A program made the translations under genes and the position numbers. The notes under the pieces are model-generated. The model was not told where the DNA came from. It did not search any database and was given only the letters and a program-made list of their open reading frames with translations. Shown in pieces: positions 8,814 through 17,928 of a DNA stretch of 41,794 bases. The DNA lies in assembly GCA_026394595.1 (NCBI GenBank), contig JAPKXX010000042.1, forward strand, positions 1 to 41,794, read 5' to 3'. The number at the start of each line of letters is the position of its first letter. The stretch's first letter is position 1. This stretch comes from Methanoregula sp. GTDB lineage: Archaea; Halobacteriota; Methanomicrobia; Methanomicrobiales; Methanospirillaceae.

Positions 8814-10999
8814 TGGGACTACACGAGACCAAACAGAAAACTCTTGACGGCGTTTATATTCCTCTCCTCCCCCCCGTCCGGACAACTGACGGGCATATCA
8901 TCGACTATGATCGCAACCGGATCGTCCGGCAGATTGTGGATGAGACCCGGCTTGTCGAGACTTTCTATGGCTATGAAGGCGCAACCGAGGAACAGGCGCA
9001 GCAGATTGCCCGCGAGGTTGAGCAGCGGATTCAGGGACTAGGATTAAAATCCCTTTCCGGTCCCCTGATCCGCGAGATTGTAAACATGGCTCTGCTTGAG
9101 AAGGGGCTCGTGCAGTACCGGAATGTCTGTACCCGTGTGGGTACACCGGTATTTGATGCCCACCTGATCGATGTTGGGAGGGGTTTTGAGGCGCATGACA
9201 ATGCAAACCTCCAGGAGAATGCTGAAACTTCACATAAGAAAAAAGCTGACAAGATCAGCAAAGAACAATATCTCCTCCAACTCCCACCCGATCTTGCAGA
9301 TCACCACCTTTCCGGCGACTTGCACATCCATGATCTCGAGTACTTTGGCACCCGCCCGTTCTGCCAGGACTGGGACCTCCGATATTTCTTCTATTACGGT
9401 TTGATGCCCGATGGGAACGGGACGAAGGCATCCGTGGCAGGACCAGCCAAACGTGCAGAGGTGGCAATCCTCCACGCGGTCAAGGCGCTGGGATCCGCGC
9501 AGACGAACTTTGCCGGCGGACAGGGATACTATAACTTTCTCACATTCCTTGCGCCATTCTTTGAGGGACTCCCCTACGATGAGATCAAGCAGATGATGCA
9601 GATGTTTGTATATGAAATGACCCAGATGATGGTCGCCCGCGGAGGCCAGCTTGTCTTCTCATCGATCCAGCTCTCACCCGGTGTCCCGTCTCTCTGGCTT
9701 GACAAACCCTGCGTGTACAAAGGTAAGATATGGGACGGAAAATCAGCACCCCGCCACACGTATGGAGAATTCGAACGAGAGGTGCGCCTGCTCTTCAAGG
9801 CAATTATGGAAGTGATGCTTGAGGGAGATTACTGGGGTAAACCCTTCAGCTTCCCAAAACCGGAGATCTCGATAGAGCCGGACTTCATGAACGAGCGCGA
9901 AGAGTTCAACCGTGCACACCCCGATCTTCCCACATACCGAGAACTCTACCTGCTCACCTTTGAACTTGCAAGCAAATTCGGCACCCCTTACTACGACAAC
10001 CAGCTTCCTGAATACCGCGGTGCGGGAAAGGGTATCTCCTGTTATCAGTGCTGTGCGTACCAGTTCTCGGCTGTTGCGGACAAGGACTCCGACTTCGATA
10101 AAAAACTCTTCTTTGAAAACGGCAGACACTTCTCCATGGGGTCGTGGCAGGTAGTATCCGTGAACTGCCCTCGGGCAGCGTACAATGCGGAAGGTGATGA
10201 CACACGCCTGTTTGGTGAGCTCAAGGCACTCATGGATGAATCTATCGAGATATTTAAGATCAAACGGCGCTGGATGAACCTTATCCGCGCGCACAGCAGG
10301 ATGCCGTTTGCGATGCAGCGCCCCAAAGATCCCAATACCGGTGAGCGGGGTGCGGTTGCAGTAGATCTTGAAGGGCTCGTTTATACTATCGGGGTTGTCG
10401 GTGTGAATGAAATGGTGCAGCATCACACTGGCAAGCAGATCCATGAATCCAAAGAAGCATTTAAACTCGCTATCCGTGCAATGACCGAAATGGAGCTCTA
10501 TGCAAAGAAGCTTTCCCAGATAAACAATATGACGATAGCACTCGCACGCACCCCGGCGGAGACAACCGGGCAGCGCTTTGCTGTTGCTGACCTGCTCAAC
10601 AAGCGGTACCACGATTATGCAGTGAAAGTGATCAAGGGGGACCTTGATTATACGCTCGGGATGCTGGGAAAGACCTCCGACCTTCCAGTGTATTACACAA
10701 ATGGAACTCACGTGGCGCCAGGAGCAAATGTCCCGCTCACGAAGCGCATGGAAATCGAACATGTCTTCTTCCCAATCGTCGACGGCGGCAACATATTCCA
10801 TATCTGGCTGGGTGAGGCGCGCCCTGATCCACGGGGCTTGTATGACATGGCGATGAAGTTATGCAAGAATACCCAGATCGGATATTTTGCGTTCACCCGC
10901 GACCTTACTGTTTCGCTCCGTCAGTTTCATGAGTACCGATCTGAGAAGAAGACAATCCCCCAAGGGGTAGCGTCAAATACTCTGGTCGGGGCATCATAA
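8810..10999 (+). CDS. nrdD: Anaerobic (class III) ribonucleoside-triphosphate reductase large subunit, apparently lacking C-terminal Zn/glycyl-radical region
   Basis: 729 aa; N-terminal ATP-cone-like region, GDLHIHDLEYF, TNFAGGQGYYNFLTFLAPFF, GKGISCYQCCAYQF, GSWQVVSVNCPRAAY. Ends NTQIGYFAFTRDLTVSLRQFHEYRSEKKTIPQGVASNTLVGAS with no CxxC pairs. Confidence 0.93.
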   Translation: MMGLHETKQKTLDGVYIPLLPPVRTTDGHIIDYDRNRIVRQIVDETRLVETFYGYEGATEEQAQQIAREVEQRIQGLGLKSLSGPLIREIVNMALLEKGLVQYRNVCTRVGTPVFDAHLIDVGRGFEAHDNANLQENAETSHKKKADKISKEQYLLQLPPDLADHHLSGDLHIHDLEYFGTRPFCQDWDLRYFFYYGLMPDGNGTKASVAGPAKRAEVAILHAVKALGSAQTNFAGGQGYYNFLTFLAPFFEGLPYDEIKQMMQMFVYEMTQMMVARGGQLVFSSIQLSPGVPSLWLDKPCVYKGKIWDGKSAPRHTYGEFEREVRLLFKAIMEVMLEGDYWGKPFSFPKPEISIEPDFMNEREEFNRAHPDLPTYRELYLLTFELASKFGTPYYDNQLPEYRGAGKGISCYQCCAYQFSAVADKDSDFDKKLFFENGRHFSMGSWQVVSVNCPRAAYNAEGDDTRLFGELKALMDESIEIFKIKRRWMNLIRAHSRMPFAMQRPKDPNTGERGAVAVDLEGLVYTIGVVGVNEMVQHHTGKQIHESKEAFKLAIRAMTEMELYAKKLSQINNMTIALARTPAETTGQRFAVADLLNKRYHDYAVKVIKGDLDYTLGMLGKTSDLPVYYTNGTHVAPGANVPLTKRMEIEHVFFPIVDGGNIFHIWLGEARPDPRGLYDMAMKLCKNTQIGYFAFTRDLTVSLRQFHEYRSEKKTIPQGVASNTLVGAS

Positions 11000-11083
11000 C
11001 CGCACGGTTCGCACCATACAGTGACTTATAACCTAACATTCCCGACCATTACTTTTTTTACATTAAAAACGAGAGCATGAAGT

Positions 11084-11827
11084 ATGCAGCGACACTATGC
11101 CCCCTTTATCATTCTCATCATCGCCCTTGTTCTTACCTGCGGCTGCTTCGGTTTCCAAGCAAAATCCCAGAACGAACAGGCGGCTACGACGGTCCAGCAA
11201 ACGGTGACAACAATTGCCCCTGTAGTGCCAACCGTGATTACCGTTGAAACGACAGTAACTCCTCAACCGACACAGGATCCGTTCCCGAACGCGCTGAAAT
11301 TGAAACAGACGTTCAATTTCAGCAGTGGTAAGAGCGCAAGTGAGGGAACGGTATACCGGTACTGGATGAATGACACCTATCAGCTCTTTGATCCACGGGA
11401 AACACGCTATGTGACAAAATATCCTGCTTCGGGAAACAAATACCTGATAATCTTTGTTAATGTGGTGAACCGTGGCACCACCCGTACGTTCCCACCGAGG
11501 TCATCGAATATTATCCTCCATTATGATGGTCAAAACTATTATCCAGATTCTACTCATCTCCTCCCGATGACTGAGCGGAATAAAGACGCGCCACCTGAGA
11601 TTATTCGGATCGGCCAGATCGAGTTCTTCCATAAACTGTACGGTTCTGAATATGTGGAGGATTTTGGATATTCCCATGGAATGGAGCAGGCGTATCTGAA
11701 TCCAGGGGAAAGCAATGCTATAGATGGCTATATCGTCTATGAAGTTCCCGCTTCCCTGACCCCGGAAAAGACCTATGTTGAGATCGGTTTCAACTCCCAA
11801 GCAAGTGCAGTCTGGAAACTTGGATAA
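11084..11827 (+). CDS. Predicted surface lipoprotein, paralogous ectodomain to the adjacent gene
   Basis: Signal peptide FIILIIALVLTCGCFG with lipobox-like Cys, Thr/Pro-rich linker, then a domain shared with the 11900-12971 gene (NFSSGK, NKYLIIFVNVVNRG, YPGESNAIDGY-like). Confidence 0.8.
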   Translation: MQRHYAPFIILIIALVLTCGCFGFQAKSQNEQAATTVQQTVTTIAPVVPTVITVETTVTPQPTQDPFPNALKLKQTFNFSSGKSASEGTVYRYWMNDTYQLFDPRETRYVTKYPASGNKYLIIFVNVVNRGTTRTFPPRSSNIILHYDGQNYYPDSTHLLPMTERNKDAPPEIIRIGQIEFFHKLYGSEYVEDFGYSHGMEQAYLNPGESNAIDGYIVYEVPASLTPEKTYVEIGFNSQASAVWKLG

Positions 11828-11899
11828 TTCTTTTCCTTTTTTCGAATTAAAATCATAAAAAACAATCTTTTTAATTTTGATCAACTGAACTGACTATAT

Positions 11900-12971
11900 A
11901 TGCCGTTCTGTATATCCTGTGGGAAAGAGATCTCTAGCCGCGCAAAGTTCTGCGGACATTGCGGGACTCCAGTCGATCATGCAGGAACCCTGCCGCCTGT
12001 TCAGGTCCCCCCACAGGCTCCACCCTCACCACCTCCTCTCACCTCTCCACCACAAGCCCCGATAAATACCCCCGCCGCTCCCCCAATTCCTCCGCTTGTG
12101 CAGCCTGACTACGAGCCCGCCCCATTTATAGACACCCCGCGTTCACCTATACCTCAGTCTCTTGTTGTACCCCCACCCCCAACCCCGTCATCTAATGTTC
12201 CTGCAACGGTGCCAGTGTCATCTAAAAACAAAAAGGTTATTATCGCTATTTTCGCGATTCTTATTGTCATAGTCGGTGTATATGTGTTCGTCTTACCAAA
12301 AATTTCCAGCATTCAGGTCGCTGGTTCTGGAATATCTGGCTCTACGACCCCGTCTCCTTCTATAACAACTGCCCCTCCGGCAACAACAATTCCCACCCCG
12401 ACACCTGTCCCGACACCGATACCCGAATTATTCCCGGGTGCGCTCTCAATCAGGACATGGTATAACTTCAGTAGTGGTAAGACCGCAGGTCAGGCTACTG
12501 TCTACGACACATGGGTTAATGGTACATACCTTTGGCACAAACAGTGACAACAAATGGTATATCCAGAATCCACAAGAGGGGAACAAGTATCTCCTTGTTT
12601 TTATCAATATCGTGAACCGCGGGGATACCCGGGTATGGTACCCAAAGTCAAGTAGTATCGTCGTCCACTACAACAACCAGCTATACAACCCCGACCCCTT
12701 GCATTATATACCTGAAATATCTGGAGGCAATACCGAGGCAACCCCCCTTGAGATCGGTGAGGTGCAGTACCGCCATAACCTGTTCAATACAGAATATGTG
12801 CAGGATTACGGGCTTTCGCATGGGACGAAATCGGACTTCGTCTATCCGGGCGAAAGTAATGCGATTGACGGGTATCTTATTTATGAAGTGCCTGAATCAC
12901 TGACCTTGGATAAAACTTATGTTGATATTGTATTCAATGGTCAGGACCGTGCAGTCTGGAAAGTTGGATAA
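11900..12971 (+). pseudogene. Zinc-ribbon/TM/ectodomain membrane protein, interrupted by a frameshift near 12530-12547
   Basis: ORF 11900-12547 (zinc ribbon CISCGKEISSRAKFCGHCG, Pro-rich, TM, then NFSSGKTAGQATVYDTWVNGTYLW) continues in another frame in ORF 12438-12971 (DNKWYIQNPQEGNKYLLVFINIVNRG...). Together they align to the 11084 paralogue. Could be pseudogene, sequencing error or recoding. Confidence 0.82.
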
Positions 12972-12982
12972 CTCTCTCAATT

Positions 12983-12998
12983 CTTTTTTTAAAAAAAG
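12983..12998. terminator. Perfect T7/A7 palindrome between convergent genes (candidate bidirectional terminator)
   Basis: ctttttttaaaaaaag lies between stop codons at 12971 (+) and 12999 (-), giving a T-tract on each strand. Confidence 0.5.
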
Positions 12999-13421
12999 CT
13001 AGGCGTTTCGGATCTTCTGTAATGTGATATCGAGGACACCGCGGTGCACGCGGTAGTAACTGTGGATCACATCAATGGGATGATCCAGCACAATTGTCGT
13101 CTCACGGTTGTCAACGCAGATCCGGATAGTGTTTACCTGAATGTCAGCAAATGGTAGATTCTTTGGATCCGAAGGCATCTCGGCAGTGATGTAGATCATG
13201 GAGTCGGATTCAACCACTTCGTACGGGATCCCGTCATCATCATCATCATCACCGATCCGAAACACTGCAGGAGGTTCATTGGAACCGCGGGTGATGATTG
13301 TATAACCTACGATACGTGCATGCTGGTGCTCGGGCATGTTTTTTACAATCTCCTCCACGATCCGGGAGATGTTGGAGAAGATGTCATCATAGGGGTTGTT
13401 TGGGTTATTCTGCATGGACAC
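12999..13421 (-). CDS. Hsp20/alpha-crystallin-like (GvpH-like) small protein with poly-Asp tract
   Basis: 140 aa; YEVVESDSMIYITAEMPSD...VNTIRICVDNRETTIVLDHPIDVIHSYYRVHRGVLDITLQK resembles archaeal Hsp20/CS-fold proteins. Confidence 0.68.
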   Translation of the reverse strand: MSMQNNPNNPYDDIFSNISRIVEEIVKNMPEHQHARIVGYTIITRGSNEPPAVFRIGDDDDDDGIPYEVVESDSMIYITAEMPSDPKNLPFADIQVNTIRICVDNRETTIVLDHPIDVIHSYYRVHRGVLDITLQKIRNA

Positions 13422-14031
13422 CTCGGAGCATATAGCGCCCTTTTTCCCGCCTGATAATCCCGCGCCGTTCGAGCCTCCTTAAGAGCGGGGCGAGTTCGTC
13501 ACCTTCGGACCCGGTGACTCCCAAGATCTCCGCAATTGCAAGGCTGTCGTGCGAGAGCGCAATAATTACACTGAGCTCTCTCTCATTCCTGAATATATCT
13601 TTATGGTTGTGTGCAATGTCGGTGAGTTTTATCTCGATGTCATGGTTGATTTGCTCGAGATTATCGAGAAGCTTATCGTGAGAGCGGATCATGCGTGCTA
13701 GCATCATGATAGAATTTTGAAGCTGTTCATTTCCCGCTTCTTCTTCTATCTGCTCTGCAACATCACGCACGAGCCGTTTGAGGCTGACATCGATTGAAAT
13801 ATCGTTTGCAAGGTAGTAGTACTTGCGCCGCCGGTCATCAGTCTGATATGAAAGGATCGCCTCTCGCTCCATTAACTGGAGGTGCTCAATCACGGCTTTG
13901 GGCGAAAGCGTGAGTGTCTCGGAGATCTCGGTGACAAAACAGGGTTTCTGCCGGAGCAGGTCGATGATTCGCCGCCGGTTCCGGTTCCCCAGAATGTCAA
14001 GCAGTCGGGCAACCTCAACAGCGTCGTACAT
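13405..14031 (-). CDS. ArsR-family winged-helix transcriptional regulator
   Basis: LLDILGNRNRRRIIDLLRQKPCFVTEISETLTLSPKAVIEHLQLMEREAILSYQTDDRRRKYYYLA; 17-nt overlap with downstream Hsp20-like gene. Confidence 0.87.
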   Translation of the reverse strand: MYDAVEVARLLDILGNRNRRRIIDLLRQKPCFVTEISETLTLSPKAVIEHLQLMEREAILSYQTDDRRRKYYYLANDISIDVSLKRLVRDVAEQIEEEAGNEQLQNSIMMLARMIRSHDKLLDNLEQINHDIEIKLTDIAHNHKDIFRNERELSVIIALSHDSLAIAEILGVTGSEGDELAPLLRRLERRGIIRREKGRYMLRGVHAE

Positions 14032-14104
14032 TGTCTTTACATTAGGTTAGGGTGAGAGGATATTAAACTGATTGGTGGTTTTTGGTCTTTGAAATTTTTT
14101 TAGT

Positions 14105-14341
14105 TCATGACGTATATCCGGTCCTTTTCAGATGCTGCAGGATTAGTTTTTCAATCATCTCTTTCATCTCCCCAGATACATGCCCTTTTTTCCCGATTAC
14201 CGCCCCCCTCTTAATCGTCCGCACCGTATCGGTCTGTACATAACTTTCTGAAAAGAGATCAAGCCCCCCCTCGTCAAAGTCATCGATGGAGATAGGGATG
14301 CATGCCGGTACGATGCGCCCTGCCGGGCCATGCTTCCGCAT
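14105..14341 (-). CDS. Small conserved-looking hypothetical protein (78 aa)
   Basis: ORF downstream of guaB on the same strand; charged C-terminus; no family recognised. Confidence 0.5.
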   Translation of the reverse strand: MRKHGPAGRIVPACIPISIDDFDEGGLDLFSESYVQTDTVRTIKRGAVIGKKGHVSGEMKEMIEKLILQHLKRTGYTS

Positions 14342-14444
14342 GTTGACGCACCAGTAACAAACGGTTTCCGGTATTAATCCGGTTTCCTGCCGATTACCTT
14401 TTTTATGGAAGACCGGTTCTGGAATGTCGAGGCTGGTAAAAAAG

Positions 14445-15914
14445 TTATTCGAAGAGCCGGTAGTTCGGCGCTTCGTCCGTGATCAGGATGTTGTGCGGGT
14501 GACTCTCGGTCATTCCGGCATTTGTTATCCGTACGAAGCGGGCTCTTTTGTGCATTTCGGGAACAGTCCTCGAACCCGTGTAGCCCATTGCGGATTTCAG
14601 ACCTCCCACGAGCTGATAAATGACCTCGCCGACGTTTCCTACATAAGGTGTAACGCCCTCAACGCCTTCGGGGACAAATTTCGTGCTTCCTATATCCTTT
14701 CGCTGGAAGTAACGGTCGCTCGATTGCCCTCCGCTCATCACGCCCAGTGAGCCCATGCCCCGGTACTGTTTGTATCTCCTGCCCTTGATCGTAATGACCT
14801 TGCCCGGAGCTTCGTCTGTGCCTGCGAACATGCTGCCCATCATGACACTGTCGGCCCCTGCAGCGATTGCCTTCGCTACATCACCGGAGAAGCGCACCCC
14901 CCCATCGGCAATAATCGGTATGTCTGCTTTCCGTGCCACATCCGCCACCTGTGCAACCGCGGTGATCTGCGGGACCCCGACACCGGCGACAATGCGGGTG
15001 GTGCAGATCGACCCGGGTCCGATGCCGACCTTAAACCCGTCGACGTTTGTGTCCAGCAGTGCCTCCGCGGCAGCGACTGTTGCGATATTGCCCGCGACTA
15101 CTTCTGCTCGTGCGCTTGCCTTGATCTCCTTTACCCCCTTGATTACTTTCAGGTTGTGCCCGTGTGCACAGTCCACTACGAGAGCATCAACACCCTTATC
15201 ATCAAGGAGCATCGCACGGGAGAAATCAAACGGTCCAACCGCTGCGGCAACACGAAGGTTGCCTTTCGTGTCACGGGTTGCGAGAGGGTATTGCCGTTTC
15301 TCAAGGATATCCTGCATTGTGATAATACCGACCAGCTTCCCTTTATTGTCCACGACGGGAAGGCGCTCTATTTTGTTGGTATACATAATTTCAAGCGCTT
15401 TTTCCGATGTGATGTCTTCGGATGCCGTTATCGGCTTTTTTGTCATAATCGCAGTGATCTTCTCATTGCCCCGTTTTGAGATGATTGCCCGTACATCGCG
15501 TCTGCTCACAATCCCTATGATCTTATATTTATCCACTACAGGAACACCGCCAATGCTGTACCGGTTCATCAGCTGTTCGGCATCTGTAACCGTTGCTGTT
15601 CTCTCGACAAAAAGTACTTTGCGCTCGATCAACTCCTCGGCCTGCTTAACAGCGATTACTTCCTGCAGTTCACTCTCTGGTGTCATGTTCCGGTGGATCA
15701 CACCAATGCCACCCTCTCGTGCGAGTGCGATTGCCATTGTCGATTCCGTCACCGTGTCCATTGCAGCGCTGACAAGCGGAATATGGAGTGCAATCTTTTT
15801 GGAGAACCGGGATCTGACATCCACGTCTGCAGGTTCGAGTTCCGAGGCTGCCGGTTCCAGCAGCACGTCATCGAATGTGAGCGATAGGGGCATTTTTAGT
15901 TTTTCAGTAAACAT
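14445..15914 (-). CDS. guaB: Inosine-5'-monophosphate dehydrogenase
   Basis: 489 aa; LTFDDVLLEPA, tandem CBS region, KVGIGPGSICTTRIVAGVGVPQ, ADGGVRFSGDVAKAIAAGADSVMMGSMFAGTDEAPG, GMGSLGVM. Confidence 0.98.
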   Translation of the reverse strand: MFTEKLKMPLSLTFDDVLLEPAASELEPADVDVRSRFSKKIALHIPLVSAAMDTVTESTMAIALAREGGIGVIHRNMTPESELQEVIAVKQAEELIERKVLFVERTATVTDAEQLMNRYSIGGVPVVDKYKIIGIVSRRDVRAIISKRGNEKITAIMTKKPITASEDITSEKALEIMYTNKIERLPVVDNKGKLVGIITMQDILEKRQYPLATRDTKGNLRVAAAVGPFDFSRAMLLDDKGVDALVVDCAHGHNLKVIKGVKEIKASARAEVVAGNIATVAAAEALLDTNVDGFKVGIGPGSICTTRIVAGVGVPQITAVAQVADVARKADIPIIADGGVRFSGDVAKAIAAGADSVMMGSMFAGTDEAPGKVITIKGRRYKQYRGMGSLGVMSGGQSSDRYFQRKDIGSTKFVPEGVEGVTPYVGNVGEVIYQLVGGLKSAMGYTGSRTVPEMHKRARFVRITNAGMTESHPHNILITDEAPNYRLFE

Positions 15915-15917
15915 AAT

Positions 15918-16604
15918 TCACCTGATCATGGCGAGTGCGGTTGCGATAAGGTCTTCTTTTATCGTGGCGTTCCGGTCGCCGCCACAAACCATGCCCCGCA
16001 CTCCGATAATATCCGGATTTATCCTCTTTAACGTTCCAATGTCTTGGAACTTCAGCGACCCCGCGAGAGCTGTTTTTAAGCCGAGGTCGGTATTCCTTGC
16101 GATAAAGGCTGCAAGGTCGGACTCGTTCATAAATTCAAAGGTACTTTTGCTGTCCTTAATCCCCGTATCCACCATCGCAACATCAGCGCCAAGATCTGCG
16201 GCAATCGGTGCCATGTCATACGGAGAGATGGTTCCCATCCTCCTGTAGTCAGAATAGGCGGCAATCACGACATTTTTTTCCGGGAATTCCCCTTTGACTG
16301 CTTTTACTACCGCTGCGATCATGTCCCGTGCCCTTGTTTTGCCATCGAACGCTAGCCCGATCTTGACATAGTCAGCCCCGGCGCAGGCAGCACCATAAGC
16401 GGCAAGTGATGCGCCACCTGGTTTGAAGGTAAAGTCGCCGATTGCCGCACTCACCGGTTTTTTTGTAAATGATTTGATCTCCTTGATCACCCATGGATAG
16501 TTGGCACCAAGTGAACCTTCCGATGGTTTTTTAACATCGATGATATCAGCGGCAACAGAGCATCGTGCTTCATCGATGCTGCTTGGGCTGACCAACAATT
16601 GCAT
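15918..16604 (-). CDS. mfnB: (5-formylfuran-3-yl)methyl phosphate synthase, methanofuran biosynthesis
   Basis: 228 aa; MQLLVSPSSIDEARCSVAADIIDVKKPSEGSLGANYPWVI and AYSDYRRMGTISP typical of DUF556/MfnB. Confidence 0.93.
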   Translation of the reverse strand: MQLLVSPSSIDEARCSVAADIIDVKKPSEGSLGANYPWVIKEIKSFTKKPVSAAIGDFTFKPGGASLAAYGAACAGADYVKIGLAFDGKTRARDMIAAVVKAVKGEFPEKNVVIAAYSDYRRMGTISPYDMAPIAADLGADVAMVDTGIKDSKSTFEFMNESDLAAFIARNTDLGLKTALAGSLKFQDIGTLKRINPDIIGVRGMVCGGDRNATIKEDLIATALAMIR

Positions 16605-16645
16605 AAACTTTAATGATCGTTTTTGCTAATAGTGATTGCGTTGGC

Positions 16646-17317
16646 ATGGATCTGATTCTGGCCATGGATTTACAGCACGGGGTAGTCGTGCAGGGAAAAG
16701 CGGGCAACCGTGCCGGCTACCTGCCGCTTGACTGGGGGCTTTCCCACACCGCGGAACCTCTCCGTTATATTGCTGAAATTAATCCAAAATATCTCTATAT
16801 TGCCGACCTTGACCGGATTGAAAAGACGGGATCCCATGATGATATTATCAGAGCATGCGCACAGAGGGTTGCCTGCTGTTATGTAGACCGTGGGATTAGG
16901 ACACCGAATGAATATCTTAAAGGAGATCATATTGTCAACGTGATCGGGACAGAGACCTGTGGTGATGATCTGTCACGGTACCGTGATGGTTTTCTCTCCA
17001 TCGACATCAAGCATGGAAAGGTGATCCCGTCTGGTCGTATACCGATCGATGTGCTTGTGGAAGCGGAACGGCTGGGATTTGAAGGATGCATCATCCTGAA
17101 TCTTGGTGCAGTCGGCACCCGAAGCGGGATCGATGCAACCGGTCTATGCATCCTGCGATCTGCCTACACTGGAAAGCTTCTGTACGGGGGGGGCGTCTCA
17201 ACGATTGACGATCTCCAACAGCTTGCCCGTGCCGGATTCGATGGGGCCATCATCGCCACGGCAGTCCACAGTGGCACAGTCCCGCTGGCATTGTTACAGG
17301 AGGGATGCATGTGTTGA
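16646..17317 (+). CDS. HisA-like TIM-barrel protein (archaeal HisA paralogue)
   Basis: MDLILAMDLQHGVVVQGKAGNRAGYLPLDWGLS..., YIADLDRI, VDRGIRT, LLYGGGVSTIDDLQQLARAGFDGAIIATAVHSG; HisA-like fold but atypical. Internal start at 16646. Confidence 0.8.
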   Translation: MDLILAMDLQHGVVVQGKAGNRAGYLPLDWGLSHTAEPLRYIAEINPKYLYIADLDRIEKTGSHDDIIRACAQRVACCYVDRGIRTPNEYLKGDHIVNVIGTETCGDDLSRYRDGFLSIDIKHGKVIPSGRIPIDVLVEAERLGFEGCIILNLGAVGTRSGIDATGLCILRSAYTGKLLYGGGVSTIDDLQQLARAGFDGAIIATAVHSGTVPLALLQEGCMC

Positions 17318-17928
17318 TCACGCTCGAAGGGATCGATGGAACCGGGAAAAGCACACTCCATGCAGCGCTCGCAGGACTGCTTTCAGACCTCCATCCGGTC
17401 TTCACTCGGGAACCCGGCGCGACATGGGTGGGAGATTCGGTGAGGCGCGCAATCGCGGAGCAGACCGATCCGGTTACTGAGGCACTTCTTTTTGTTGCCG
17501 ACCATGCCGCACACCTCGCAACCGTTGTTCGACCTGCCCTTGATGAGGGAAGGATCGTAATCTCTGACCGGTACATTGACAGCCGTTATGCATACCAGTC
17601 CGTCACGCTGGAAGGCATCGTGCCCGAACCCCTTGGATGGCTTCAGTCGCTCCACAACGGATGGACGATTGTTCCGGACCACACGTTTCTTCTCGTTATG
17701 CCTGTCGATGAAGCGCTGTCACGGCTGAAGGAAAAGAACGGGAGGGAGCATTTCGAACGAAAGGAAATTCTCGAAAAGGTGCAGAAGAACTATCTGGCAC
17801 TTGCCAGAAAAGACCCCTCACGGTTTGTTATCATCGATGCATCATTAGAAAAAGAAGAAATTCTCCAGTTTGTCGCAAAGGCGATCAGGCAGTTTTCTGG
17901 ATCGTCACGATCACGTCGCCGACGCTAA
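17305..17928 (+). CDS. tmk: Thymidylate kinase
   Basis: [20 protein letters not shown]-loop, [29 protein letters not shown] motif. Confidence 0.95.
   Translation: MHVLITLEGIDGTGKSTLHAALAGLLSDLHPVFTREPGATWVGDSVRRAIAEQTDPVTEALLFVADHAAHLATVVRPALDEGRIVISDRYIDSRYAYQSVTLEGIVPEPLGWLQSLHNGWTIVPDHTFLLVMPVDEALSRLKEKNGREHFERKEILEKVQKNYLALARKDPSRFVIIDASLEKEEILQFVAKAIRQFSGSSRSRRRR

Noticed and set aside
9743-10801. 352-aa minus-strand ORF inside nrdD
   Set aside because: Antisense to a conserved coding region; no family resemblance.
8818-10999. Intein in nrdD (inteins occur in some archaeal NrdD)
   Set aside because: No intein splice motifs or insertions seen; the length is consistent with an uninterrupted protein.
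14755-16248. 497-aa plus-strand ORF opposite guaB/mfnB
   Set aside because: Antisense shadow ORF; Ser/Thr/Ile-rich composition without domain, fully covered by two confident minus-strand genes.
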